This document shows, in pieces, positions 34,728 to 46,600 of a stretch of 64,000 nt of DNA; position 1 is the stretch's first letter, and the number at the start of each line of letters is the position of its first letter. This stretch comes from Micractinium sp. NFX-FRZ. Lineage: Eukaryota; Chlorophyta; Trebouxiophyceae; Chlorellales; Chlorellaceae. The position numbers and the translations under genes are program-made. The notes beneath the pieces were generated by a model, which made no database searches, was not told where the DNA came from, and worked only from the letters and a program-made list of their open reading frames with translations. Where the stretch lies: NCBI GenBank assembly GCA_029339195.1, contig JAPTJF010000251.1:1-64000 (forward strand), written 5' to 3'.

Positions 34728-36706
34728 ATGGTGTCTGCAGCCACCATCTGCCGCGCCGCGCCTCGCAACGGCGGTGAGGCATTCGGCAGGCCTGCCGAAG
34801 CAATTTGCCCCGGCGGGCAGGCGCGGAGCGGGGCTGGGCGCGGGCCGCAATCTTCCGAAACTGCTGCCCCTCCTCACAGCCCCCCCGCTGCCCTTCCCCC
34901 GATTGCTGCAGTTCTGGTGACCTCTCGGCCGCGGATTGCCAGCGTGCCCCGCTGCTTGGCCGCCAGCGCCACTGCCACGCCCGCCATCAAGTCTTCGCGC
35001 GCCTCTACGGACCGGAACTCAGTGGTGAGGCGCAGTGCTGACGCGGGATTGGGGAATTGGATTGGCCAATGGCCCTCACACTGCTGGCGGGGCTGCCGCC
35101 GCTGCCGCCATCCCACTGCCAGGTGCACTGCAGGCAGCCCCACCCACCCTGCCTGCCTGCCCATCTGCTCACCCTGCTGCCTGCAGGTGCCCTTCCTTGT
35201 GCCCACCTGGGCCCCCGCCTCCGAGACGGCACCCTCAGAGCTGCTGCCAGCAGCTGACCTGCCGCGCCCCGCCCGCGCGGTGCTGCCGCCCGCCACCGGA
35301 CGCGCTCAGCCCGTCTGCCTGGTGGCCCGCACGCCGCTCGCCTACCATGCCGGCGCCTCCACCGCCTGGCAGGCAAAGAAGACGTATTGTGACATCAACA
35401 AGGATGTCCACCGCTGCATGGCGGGTCTGCGGGCGCAGGAGGTGGAGCACACTGTGCGCAGTTACTTTGGCGACTTTGAGCTGGCTGCAGCCGACGCCAT
35501 CAGCAGCATGCACGCCAGCCCCGCCACCGCTACCTACTGCGTGCTCTGGCTGGAGGACAGCTGGGCGCATGTCCTGCGCGTGGTGGCACCCGGCGGCAGC
35601 TCCGCCCTCGTCAGGCTTGACATCGGCCTGCTTGGTGTCGCTGGTGAGCACGTCCGCACGCAGCATACAGTGGGGGCAGTGTGCATTGTGTTGTGAGGGG
35701 GATGGTACCAGAGGCGGGTTGAAGAGAGGGGAATGGTGAATACAAGGAGGGAGATGAGTGGGGCCTGCTCTGCTCTGCTGCGGTCCCCTTCTGCTCTGCC
35801 AGTGCACCCCTAGCTGAGCACTGCCCACCCCCTGCGCCCCCCTGCTCTCAACAAGCAGAGGCCGCCGCTGCCGCCGCCACCAGCCTCACCGCCGAGGGCT
35901 CCTTCCAGACCGCCTTTGCTGTGGGCGTGGCAGGCCTGCAGCTGCTGAGCCACCTGAGCTTTGGCAGCAGCACTGCGGCCGCCCCCTACCTGGGCGCTGC
36001 ACTGGCGTTCAAGGCCGCCATCACTGCTGCCGTCAGCTCCGGCGCTGTGGCCGTCACGGAGCGCGACGTGCTCGCCCTGACAGCCGCCTGCGCCAGTGCT
36101 CACAAGCACCTGCACCAGAGGCCCTGGTTTGGGCACACCTTTGCTGAGGCCGCAGGCGCCATGCTCAATGGCGGCTGGAGCAGCGGAGAGGTCAGTGGGG
36201 CTTGCCGGCAGGGTGCGGTTGTGGGCGGATGAGTGGGCAGGCTGGGAGGGGTCGTTGCTGGGAAGGCAGGCAGGCACACCGCCTTTCCTGGAGCGCCCCG
36301 TGCCCTCACCTGTGCTGCCTCCCTTCCGTCCACCTTCCCTTCCCGCCCGCAGGCCGCCCTGCAGTACACCGAGGCGTGGTGCGCCATGGTGGCGAGCGGG
36401 CGCAAGCAGTTTGTGTCTGACAAGTACAGGCTGCTGGTGGAGGCGGTGCTGTCGCACCCCCGCCTCACTGCTGCCCAGCTGGACCGCCTGCTGGCCACCG
36501 AGCGTGCCCTGCCCGCCCACGTCACCAGCGGCGTGAAGGGGTGGCTCGCCGCCTGGGAGAAGCAGGTGGTGGGCCGCCGGGAGCGCCTGGCGCACCCCGC
36601 TGCCTCTGCCGCCGTGCAGCGCCTGGCCGGCGCCCCCGCACTGGCGCACGCAGGCAGCGCTGCCCGCCCCCGCTCGGCTGCCACCCTGCAGCAGCTCGCC
36701 CGTTGA
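34728..36706 (+). CDS. Conserved-looking protein with organelle-type N-terminus, unknown
   Basis: Four exons keep frame: 34728-35024, 35187-35643, 35856-36190 and 36353-36706, giving 480 residues. The first 90 or so residues (MVSAATICRAAPRNGG..., rich in Ala, Ser, Arg and Pro) look like a chloroplast or mitochondrial transit peptide. The body contains WQAKKTYCDINKDVHRCMAG, VRSYFGDFELAAADAISS, a Trp-containing YCVLWLEDSWAHVLRV, and an Ala-rich helical region. The last exon is helical and basic (KQFVSDKYRLLVEAVLSHPR, WLAAWEKQVVGRRERL). No catalytic motif or domain is recognised. The unbroken frame across three GT-AG introns makes it a real gene. Confidence 0.72.
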
Positions 36707-37845
36707 GCACGCTGCGTGCGCCCCAATGCGGCCAGCCACCGCCCATGATGGATCGCTGCTGCTGCACCAAGCACCTTCCACCCACTTGAATAACTGACAG
36801 ACCCCAACAGCACCAGCTCAGCCTAACCCCCAGTTGTATGTATTCTCAGCCTGGCAGCCAACCGCCAGAACCCAATTTCAACGAAACTCAGCTTGAAACT
36901 CAAAATCACGAACTGCTCGTTGTTGCGAGCCCCTTGCCTTGTTCTTTCTGCCCTGCCCTGGCGCCAATACGTGCGCCGCAAACTCAGCCTGTCGGTACTG
37001 CCCTCCAAATTGTACAAAACCTCCCGTTATGCCTCCTTCTCTACTTGTCTTCGCATTTCCCTACAACACATTGCCAATTGATCCCTATTGCTTTGTCTGA
37101 TTCGGGCCGCAGCCTCTCTGCCATGCTGTGACCCCTCCTTGCCCGCGTGCCGCCTCCCTTGCCGGCACGCCCCCTTGCCCTGCGCCTGTGCCCACAGCCG
37201 CTGCCTAAATCCCCACTTCACCCTGCCAGAGCCTCTCTATTGCTTTGAGATGGCCCTTGCACACTGGGTGCCCTGTTGTAATCAACCCACCTACCATGCA
37301 TGCGACGGAGGGGCAGGCCCCTACATGGAGGAGTCAGAGTTGGGGACAGCCATGGCACTTAGCAGTGTTGCCTTTCTTGGCAGGCCGCACCTGGTCTTGT
37401 CACCATGACACGCAAATGACACTTAGCAGGCCAGCAGGCCGTTTGTGTGCGTGGGAAATCGGCAACGGGCAGAGCGACGGGATCAGTGCGTGACCTGCAT
37501 GCATGCGGGGGGCTGGCTTGAAGCACGCATGCCTGGCGGAGGTCTCGCTCTCTTACAAAAAATGCAGCACTGGCTACCAAGTGGTGCACGGTTCCATCGC
37601 AAACAAATGTAAGTGATTGGTTGAGGGTGGCAGGGCACAAGATGGGCGCATGTGAGGGTGCAGTTGAAGAACAGCCGGATGTTACAAGTACAGGGGAGGG
37701 GGCGGGGGGGGAGAAATGTGTCGAGGGGGGCGTGAGGTGAGACGAGTGTACAGGGCAAGCATGCAGGTCGGAAACAAAGTAGGCTTTACAGGCTGTAACA
37801 CAAGGCGAAATCGCAGCACAGGGAGCTGGGGCATGCAGGTGGGGC
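36707..37845. other. Convergent 3' intergenic region
   Basis: 1.1 kb lies between two converging stop codons. The composition is mixed, with pyrimidine-rich stretches. Nothing coding is recognised on either strand. Confidence 0.4.
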
Positions 37846-40800
37846 TCACCCGCGGTCCTTCTCACGCTGCCGCTGCTGCTGCTGCTGCCACCACAGCGGC
37901 GGCACATCGCCGCCGCCTGCCTGACGCCTCTGCTGCTCCTCCTGCTGCTGCTGCGACAGCCGGCCGGGGGCCTGCTGCCGCACGCGCTCCCGCTCCCGCA
38001 TGCGCAGGCGCTCCTCAAAGTCTGCCGCCTCCACATCTCGGGGCTGCTCGTCCAGCGCGCGGTCGCTGCGGTACACCACGTCCCTGCAAGGCGGTACAGG
38101 CGGGGTGGAAGGGCGGAACAAGTGATTGATTTGGAAGCGTCAGACCTCAAAGTCCCGGCCAGGGCTGCTGCTGCTGCCACAGAGGAGGGAAGCCAGCTTC
38201 CCTACCAACCCCAGCCCCATATGACTGCCCCCCCACCCCCACCCCCTCCTCCTTCTCCTCCTACCTTTCGGTGATCACGCGCTGCTGCGCCTGCTGTGCC
38301 GCCCCCGCCAGCTTGGAGCGCAGCGTGGCATCGGGCTGCGCCAGCAGGCCCAGCGCCTCCTGGCGGGCCTCGTTGCGCGCATCTATGGCCGCGTTGCGGG
38401 CCGTGTTTTGCAGGGAGCGGAAGGCGGGGATGGCAAAGAAGGAGGCAGCGTACACCTGCAGCCAGGATGAGGCAGGACAGAGTCTCATTAACAAGCTGGG
38501 TGCTGCGGGGCAGCCAGGTTCAGGCAGGACAGAATGTCGACAAGTGGGTGCTGCAGGGCAAAATGCTGAGGAAATGGCGGTCGGAACGGGCAGCAGGGCA
38601 CGCAGCAAAGTGGCCAGCGACACACGGCTGTGCAGCCGCCCCACCGTCCGTGCTGAACGTGCTTTACTGCCCCCAAGGCCTGAACCTTCCAGGCCGACAG
38701 CCAGGCTGCACCCCCCCGCCCCTGCTCCTGCTATCCTGGAGCCCTTACCCAACCCTCCCAATTCCACCACACCTCTCAGGCCACCCTTCCCCTGGGCCGA
38801 CAACACACCACCCCAGCCACCCTCCCCCTGGGCCGACAACACACCACCCCGGCCACCCTCCGCCCCCACACACACCGCACCTGCAGGTATGGCATGGCGC
38901 CCACCACCCACAGCAGGCCATTCCGTGCCAGCGCCACCTTGTTGAGCGGGTCTGCCAGCATGGCGGTGAGGGCCACCACGCCCACCAGGTTGAGGGCTCC
39001 CAGCGCCACCGCCGCCAGCTTCTGCCCGGCAGAGGCAGCCGTCAGCTGCCACTTCTGCTCAAGGGCCGCCGAGCGCGGCGGCGCGGCGCGCCCACGGGCG
39101 GCCTGCGGGGGAGCAGCGGGGCGGCGCGGGTGGCGTGGGGGAGAGGGGGTGAGCTGCCGAGGTTGGCGGCGTGCGCTTGCTCCTAGCACCCAGCCCCACC
39201 CGCCCTCACTGCGGCGGTTGCTATTTGAATCAGGCTCAGGGCGGTCCGGAGCCCGCACACATGCATGCCCCTCCCCCCCCACCCCCCCACACACCAGTGC
39301 CGCGGCCCACATGCCACACAATCAACCCGCCACGATTCACTTGTGCGCTCACCGTGGCGGTCTGCTGCAGCTCCGGGAAGGAGTACACAATGTTGCCGCT
39401 GGCGTCCACGGCGGGGCTGCCGTTGAAGCGGGCTAGCACGGGGAGCATGTACGACTCGTCCACTGAACGCAGACGAGGTGTGGGGGGAGGTGGGGAGGGG
39501 CAGGGAGAGGGATGACGAGCTGGGGCCAGGCAGGCCCGGAGGAGGGCGAGCTGGGGGATGCGGAGGGCGCCTGCCTGCAGCTCCCACCCAACCTCCTCCC
39601 CAACCCATCCTTGCCTCCTCCCCAACCCATCCTCACTGTCCAACCCAAAGCAGTGAACCCAATGCTTGCAGTAGGGTGATTCACTGCCCTGCCCCGTTCC
39701 ACACTTACAAATGGGTGACTCACTCACCCCATCCCCCCTGCCTCACCCGCGATGCGCTGCCCCCGGTCCGCCGCCAGCTGCCCCGGCTTCAGGTCCAGGA
39801 AGGGGGCCAGCTCCTCGGCCACCACCGTACCGCCACGCGCCTGGATGTACCGCCCAACCTGCGGGACAGGGTGGCCAGGTGCAGGGCAGGGCGAGCAGCG
39901 GCTTGAGAGGCGGTGCACAGGGGCGGGGGATGGGTGCCACCCTGTGGCGACTGGCAGGACAGTCGGGACTGCACCCCCAGCCAGGGCTCACGACAGCCTT
40001 ACCACCACTGCAGGAGGGCATCACCACAAACTCTTGGCCCGCCCGCTGCTGGCCCCCTGCCCTCCCTCCCCGCTGCCTGCAGGGGGCGGGGCTGTGCGCT
40101 CACCGCCTGCCAGCGCTGGCGGTCGTACTCGGCATTCGGGTCGCCGTCGCCAAACACCCAGCTGCAGAGGGGTGGGCAGGTAGGAAGTACGCAATGCAGT
40201 TGGATGCCCGTCTCCCGGAAGCACCCAGCCAAGTATCGGCAGGGGGCAGGGTCGGCAGGGGGGGGACCCAGGACGGCCGTGGGCGGGCAGGCCGGCAGGT
40301 GCCTCTCCTCCACTCTGGTCCCCAAGGACTCATGCCCGCGCTTCCACGGACCCGAGCAGAGTTGACCAGAGTGCCTCCAAAACAGTGTGCTGCCCGGAAC
40401 CCACGCCCGAGGATGCCCTTTCTTCTTGCAACAAAACACTCCTCTCCCACTGAAGGAGAGAAGCATGTGTCCACCACAAGGGGGCCTTGTCTTCTTACAG
40501 CTCATGCACCCCACCCACCCCCACCCCGCCACGCGCACACACACACACACACACACACAGCAGCCCACCTGAAGATGGCCTCCAGGAAGTTCATGCCCCC
40601 CTGACCCCCCTGCTGCGCCATGCGCTCGCGGCGGTGGCGGTAGTAGAAGGGGTCCCAGTACCACAGCACGTCCGTGAGGTCAAAGAAGAAGCGGGGGCCG
40701 CCGCCGCCGTAGCCGCCGCCGCGCCGGTTGTTATTGTTGTCGTCTTTGCCGCTGCTGTGAGGTGCGGGAGGGTGGGCGTGAGGGTGAGAGGGTGTCAAGG

Positions 40801-42413
40801 GGGCGGGGTGGGGGACAGTTCGGGGCGGGCGCTGCCGGCCGCACTTGTCAGGCCCTGCTGCCGGTGCGATGGGAGGAAACCGCGGGGCGTGTTCAAGCCA
40901 GCAGTAGCAGCGGCGGCTCTCTGCGTGGCAGCGCCAGGGGTAGCAACACAGTCGGGGCTGTTGCCACCCGTCCCAAATGGCAGCAGCACCCACGACCCAC
41001 CTGGCGGCGGGCCAGCACCAGCGATGCAGCCGTTACACCATGCACTTGCCCCTCACCCCCGTCCTGCCCACTCCACTCCCAACACACCCCCTCCTTCTCT
41101 GCTTGCCACCTGGCAACTCCCCAGGTCTTCCACCCCCATCTCCTGCTCCCCCGCCTCCCCACCTGGCGATCACGGTGATGGCAGCAAACACGGCCAGCAC
41201 GCTGACGATGAGGGCGGAGCCAAAGGCTACACGCAGCAGGTACTCGGTGCCCGACTTGACGGCTGCAGGGGCAGCGAGAAGGGACGGCAGGGTTGAGAGG
41301 CCCGCTGATGGCAGTTACTCGGTGCCTGGAGGCCTAGATTGCTGCTTATTGCTCGTCCAGCCAAGCGGCCGTGGCAACATCCACGCACCCATCCATTTAT
41401 ACTTGCGCCAAGCGTTACGCTTCACCCAGCCACCCAACCCACCCTGGGCGGCGGGCTCCAGACGCAGGAGCAGCGACTTGGAGCGGATGGTGTCCTGAAA
41501 GCCGCGCGAGAAGACCCACACAATCTCTCCATCATCCGCCACCTGTGACCGGGCAGCAGGTCAGAAAGGGAAAGAGAAGCAGTGGGTCAAGGGGGCGGGC
41601 AGGTGGGCAGGGTGGCCAGGCATCCAAGCGGCACGAGATGGCGGGTGGGTGAAGCAGGCAGGCAGGCATGCAGGCAGGCGCAGCCCTGTCCGCCAGCCAC
41701 CACATATGTACGATGCCTCTTCCAGCGCGCCGTACCTGCAGCGTTGCCTGGCTGTCTGCCGCCAGAGCGCGAACAGCGGCCTCTGCCTGGTCCAGACGCA
41801 GCCCTGCAGTGCTGGCCACATCACCTGCGAGCAGATCAGCCGGGAAGGGCGGGCAGCAGCAGCGTTGGCAGGGAGTGGGCAAGCATGGCGCCTGTGCGTG
41901 TGCCACTCCTGGTCCATGCCACGTGGCCTGTGCGGCGCAAACGTGCTGCACAGCAATGACCAGGAGGTCTGTGGATGCTGCTGTGGCAGGGCGGCCATGG
42001 GCCCTCCCCACGAGCTCCCCTCCACCATGCACCCAACGGCCGAGGCACGGCGACGCACCGACGGTCACGCGACCGCCGCGCTGCGAGATGGCGCGCTCGG
42101 CCCGCTGCCGCACTTCTGGATCCAGCTTGGGGCTCAGCAGCTCTTTGCCCCCGGGCACTGCATCTAACAAAAGCTCCACCGCAGCCGGCCGCTGCGCCGC
42201 CGCCAGCGGCGGCAGACGAACAGCCGCCGCCTCCCGCTTGGGGCTGCCGGGGCTCCAGGGCCGTGGCACCGGCCGCAGGAAGCTGTGGCCGCTGCTTCCT
42301 GGCTGCGGAACGCGCCCCAGGGCGGCCCAGGTGCGCGCCGAGGCCCGTAGCAGGCGCCCCTGACGCGGTGCTGCAGGGGCGACGCCCTGAAGCCTCCCCG
42401 CGTGTGATAGCAT
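37846..42413 (-). CDS. Chloroplast membrane protein of Arabidopsis At5g03900 type
   Basis: Eleven exons join without a break: 42413-42059, 41824-41736, 41542-41443, 41262-41163, 40754-40569, 40161-40104, 39858-39747, 39462-39353, 39102-38881, 38455-38265 and 38083-37846, giving 586 residues. The first about 70 residues are a transit-peptide-like leader. Motifs in order: GRVTVGDVASTAGL, DDGEIVWVFSRGFQ, a first membrane helix (ALIVSVLAVFAAITVIA), FDLTDVLWYWDPFYYRHRR, MNFLEAIFSWVFGDGDPN, YIQARGGTVVAEELAPFLD, DESYMLPVLARFNG, and two or three further hydrophobic helices. The C-terminus is rich in Gln and Arg (RERERVRQQ, QQQQRQRE). This matches from memory the plant family often labelled 'iron-sulfur cluster biosynthesis family protein', whose biochemical role is not established. 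Chloroplast envelope or thylakoid location is inferred. Confidence 0.87.
38785..38870. repeat. Two-copy 36-bp tandem repeat in an intron
   Basis: 'gggccgacaacacaccaccccagccaccctcccct' is repeated once with one or two changes in the intron between exons 9 and 10 of the chloroplast membrane protein gene. Confidence 0.6.
40536..40559. repeat. (CA)12 microsatellite in an intron
   Basis: An uninterrupted CA dinucleotide run ends just before the donor-side sequence of exon 5 (40569) of the chloroplast membrane protein gene. Confidence 0.8.
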
Positions 42414-43688
42414 TTCGTAAAGCTGTGCTCACTTCGCCCGCCAGGAAACGCAGGCCCGCGCACGACGCGATGAGCGCTTCCCTTCCGTGCGCCTTTCAGA
42501 AGCAGCGGAAAGCCCTGACGTATGGCATCGGTCGATTCGGAAGAATGATCGACGCTGCGCCGTGGCTGGCGCGCCACATAGTGCCGCCGCCACGCTGCGC
42601 CCGTCCGGCAGTCGCCGGAAGCAGGCTCCGCTCCATGCCTCCCTCAACCACTTGGATGGAAAGTTCCGCAGGTGGTATCACACATCGCACAGAGGGACAT
42701 CTGGTGCATGCGCTCACTAAATTATGATGGACGGCAGAAGCAGCGGCAACGCGCAACGGGGAGGGCGAGCGGGGAAGGGTGGGAGCCGAACAGGAGGGGG
42801 GAGGGGGGCGCACCCCCGGTGGCATGGCAGGGGAGAGTGGCAGTAGGCGTGTTGTGGGTGCGCCCGCCCTCCGGCAGTGCTGATGGGGATTAGATTCTGA
42901 AAAGGGGCGGGTGGGCGGGAAAAAACTTGTGGGGGCGGGGGCACAGCCTGTGCATTTTGGGGGTGGGCGCAGGGGCTGCGCAACAATGGGTAGTCGAAAG
43001 CACGTTTCGCAGCCTCCCCCGGCCCCTAGTTAGGGATAGGAGGGGGCGGGCCAGAGCCCGAGGCATGCAGGAGGGATGTGTGCCAGGCATGAGAGAGTGT
43101 GTGGGTGCTGCTTGTCAGTGACGGGGGCCAGGCAGCGACGCCGGCGGGCGGGCGGCTGGGGTGGCTTTTTAATAGCCGGTCGCGCGTAAGAAGGCAGGAG
43201 CCAGGCCCAGGGGCGGGGAGAAGACGTGAGTGATTGAGTGATCGCAGAGGGAAGGAGAATATGGTTGGGGCAGGGGTGGTATACACATCGGGACGTCAGC
43301 CACCCACCGCCCCGGTCACGGCACGCCGCCCACAGAGAGGGGCAGGTGCCGGGTGTGCGGGGGGAGGGGGGGCAGGGAGGCAGGGGCATCTGAAGGCCTC
43401 CCGTGGCCGGGTGCGGCGGGTCGGTTGGGGAGGAGGCACATAGGGTGGGGTGGGGTGGGGTGGGGTGCAGTGGGGGCGGGTACGGCTGGCTGAGCAATTA
43501 AACTAGACAAACGGCAGCAGACAGAGACATGACAGGGACAGGGGGGGAACAACTGGGGGCCATGCTCTGGGGGGGCCCTGGTCTAGTGGCCGCCAGGGCT
43601 CAGGGGTGGCAACCTAGAATCCCAGCATCGAGGGCTGCTGCCCAGGCATCCAGCAACCCAGGGGCAAAGCCTTGCAGTGCCGTGTGGT
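42414..43688. other. Tandem intergenic region with G-rich repeat
   Basis: 1.27 kb lies between the start of the chloroplast-protein gene and the stop of RNR2, both on the reverse strand. It contains 'ggggtggggtggggtggggtgggg' at about 43443-43466, a sequence able to form a G-quadruplex on the forward strand, and many G-rich runs from 42760 to 43580. No coding region is recognised. Confidence 0.45.
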
Positions 43689-46600
43689 TCAGAAGTCCTC
43701 GTCAAGCGAAAACACGTGCTCGTGCTTGCGCGCGCCGCTGTTCACGCTCTGCATCACCCCCGCGCGCTGGTACTCCCCCACGCGCCGCTCGAAAAAGTTG
43801 GTCTTGCCCCTGCCGAGGGGGAGGGCCGTGGGAGGAAGGTTAGAATAGGGTTGGATGACTGCGGGTCGTATGGGCCGCAGATACCAACGAGGTGGGTGCT
43901 GTGCTGGTGCTGGTGGCACCCAACCGCGACTTTGCCAGCATGACCACAGCACCCACAGGGCGATGCACACTATCCCATGTCCCACACACCACCACCCCCC
44001 CACTCACTGCAGGCTGATCATGTGCACAGCACCCACAGGGCGACGCACACTGTTCCATGTCCCACACACCACCACCCCCCACTCACTGCAGGCTGATCAT
44101 GTGCACAGCACCCACAGGGCGACGCACCATGTGCCACACACCACCCCCCGCCCACTCACTGCAGGCTGATCATGTCCATCCAGTCAAAGGGGTTCTGCAC
44201 GTTGTAGCGCTTGGGGTAGCCCAGGGCCACCAGCAGGCGGTCGGCAACAAACTCAATGTACTGCAGGCACAGGAGGGCGGGCGGGGCAGTACAGGCGGTC
44301 GGCAACAAACTCAATGTACTGCAGGCACAGGAGGGGGGGCGGGGCAGTACAGGCGGTCGGCAACAAACTCAATGTACTGCAGGCAGGCACAGGAGGGGGG
44401 GGGGGGCAGTACAGGCGGGCAATTAGAAGCGACAGACACAGCAGAGGGGGAGTGCGTCCATGCCCACCCCACGCGCGCAGCACCGCCATGCGACTCGGGA
44501 CCTGACGCCTGCACCATGATACGTGGGAGGTGCAATGCCGCACACCCCGGCGCCGAGGGGTGCGCGTTCACAACCACAGTGTGTGCCACACAGAGCACCC
44601 ACAGCCCCACTTAAAAGCCGCTCTGCACTACGTGCAACACAGGCACGGGTGTCCCCTATGGCGGGCAGCGCACCTGCGCCATGAGCTCGGCGTTCATGCC
44701 CACCAGCGCCACAGAGAGCGCCTCGCAGCAGAACTCGCGCTCCAGCTCCACCGCCTCGGCCACAATGGCGTGCACCGTGGAGGTGGGCAGCCTGCAGAGA
44801 GGGGGGAAAGGGGGCGGGGGACAGGGGGAGGGGAGAGAGGCGGGGGAGGCCTGGGTTGGAGGGGGATGGGGCGACCAAAGCATGGGCCACTGATGGGAGT
44901 CGGGGGACGGGAGCCGCCGGAAGGCGGTGAAGGGAGCCACGTGTGTGCGCTTGTAGTGTGCAAGGGAGGAGGGCTCGGTACAAAGTAATGATTGCATTCC
45001 ACAAGGAGCCGGAGCGCCGTTCGGAGGATTGACAGATCAAGTGTATCGTCCCCGCCCTCCCTGCCTGCACGCTGCCCCACCCAGAACGCGCAGCAGCGGC
45101 AGCAGCAACTGTCAAGGCAGTGGGCCCACAACCAAGTTGGCCCACAACCAATGCAGAGATAAGAGGTAAGGTCTGCCGGCAGGGCAGGCAGGCAGGGCAG
45201 GCGGGCAGGCAGGCAGGGCACAAGGCAGCAGGCAGCAGGCGGTGGCATGCAGGCGGGCGGCCGGGGCGTGCGTGCGCGGCTTGGGTTGCGCTCAGTTGGA
45301 GAAGGGTAAAGGTATCCACCATATGCGGAGTCGGATTGAACAGCAATTGAAGTTTGGGGTGATCATCCCTGCGCGACGCACACGCGACGCCCATGCAGCG
45401 CATGCGGAGCAACAATGCAGGCATGGCACAGCATGCCCAGCACTGGAATGCAGCCCACCCTCCCGTGCGCTCAGTTGGAGAAGGGTAGAGGTATCCACCA
45501 TGTGCGGAGTCGGATTGAACAGCAATTGAAGTTGGGGTGATCATCCCTGCGCGTGCCCCACACACCAAACCTCAGCTGTGCAGCTACTTGAGAAAGTGCA
45601 CCCCTTAGTCAGCTTCTGCACAGCTTCACCCACATATTCTTCAGCAGCAGCTTGTAAACCCCACCCGCCAAGCCAGCCTGCATACCCTCTTTTGAAAGAT
45701 GTTGCATACCCTCCTGCACCCTGTGCGCCCACCTGTTGCGCAGCAGCTCGTACAGGTGGCAGGCAAAGTCGGTGTGCAGGCCCTCGTCCCGGCTGATCAT
45801 CTCGTTGCTGAAGGTGAGGCCTGCAGGCAAGAGGTGAGGAGGGATATGGCAAAGGCGGGGGTTCGTTCAGAAGCGAGCGGGTAGCAGCCAGCTGCACACA
45901 ACCCTGAGCCGCTTGCGGCAACGAAGCAGGGCAGCGCCCCCTGGCAACAGAACAGCATGAAGCGCCCGGAATGCAGCCCCATATCCACACGAAACACAGA
46001 GAAGGGAAGGAAGAAAGGAGGGCTCACCCGGCATGAGCTGGCGCTTCTTGAGCCAGAAGATGGAGCAGAAGGAGCCGGAGAAGTGGATGCCCTCCACGCA
46101 GGCATACGCCACCAGCCGCTCCGCAAAGCACCGGCTGCTGTCAATCCACTTCATCGCCCACGCAGCCTTCTTCTCTGCAGCATTTCAAAGGCAGGGGGGG
46201 GTTGACGGCATGCTGGTGAGAGAGGGCAAAGGAAGCAGCACAGGCCGGCCACAGGCCAACAGGCGCCGGCAGAGCAGCATGCCCCAGGGGCAGCAGGCGG
46301 CGCAGCCCGTGGCTGCCCACTCCCGGCCCCGCATTGGCATCGCGCCTCCTCTCCTCTCTACTCACGGACCCAGGAAGCGGCGCCAACAGGCCGGGCCACG
46401 CTGCAGCAGGCCCAAGTCGAAAGCAAGGGCACTCACGGACGCATGGGACGGTGTCGACGGCGTGGAAGAGGAGGTCGCGCTGCTGGCGGTCGCTGATGTA
46501 CTGCTCCAGCAGCAGGCCGTACATCTCGCTGTGCACGCTCTCAATGGCCGACTGGAAGGCGTAGAAGGCGCGCGCCTCGGGGATCTGCACCTCTGCAGCA

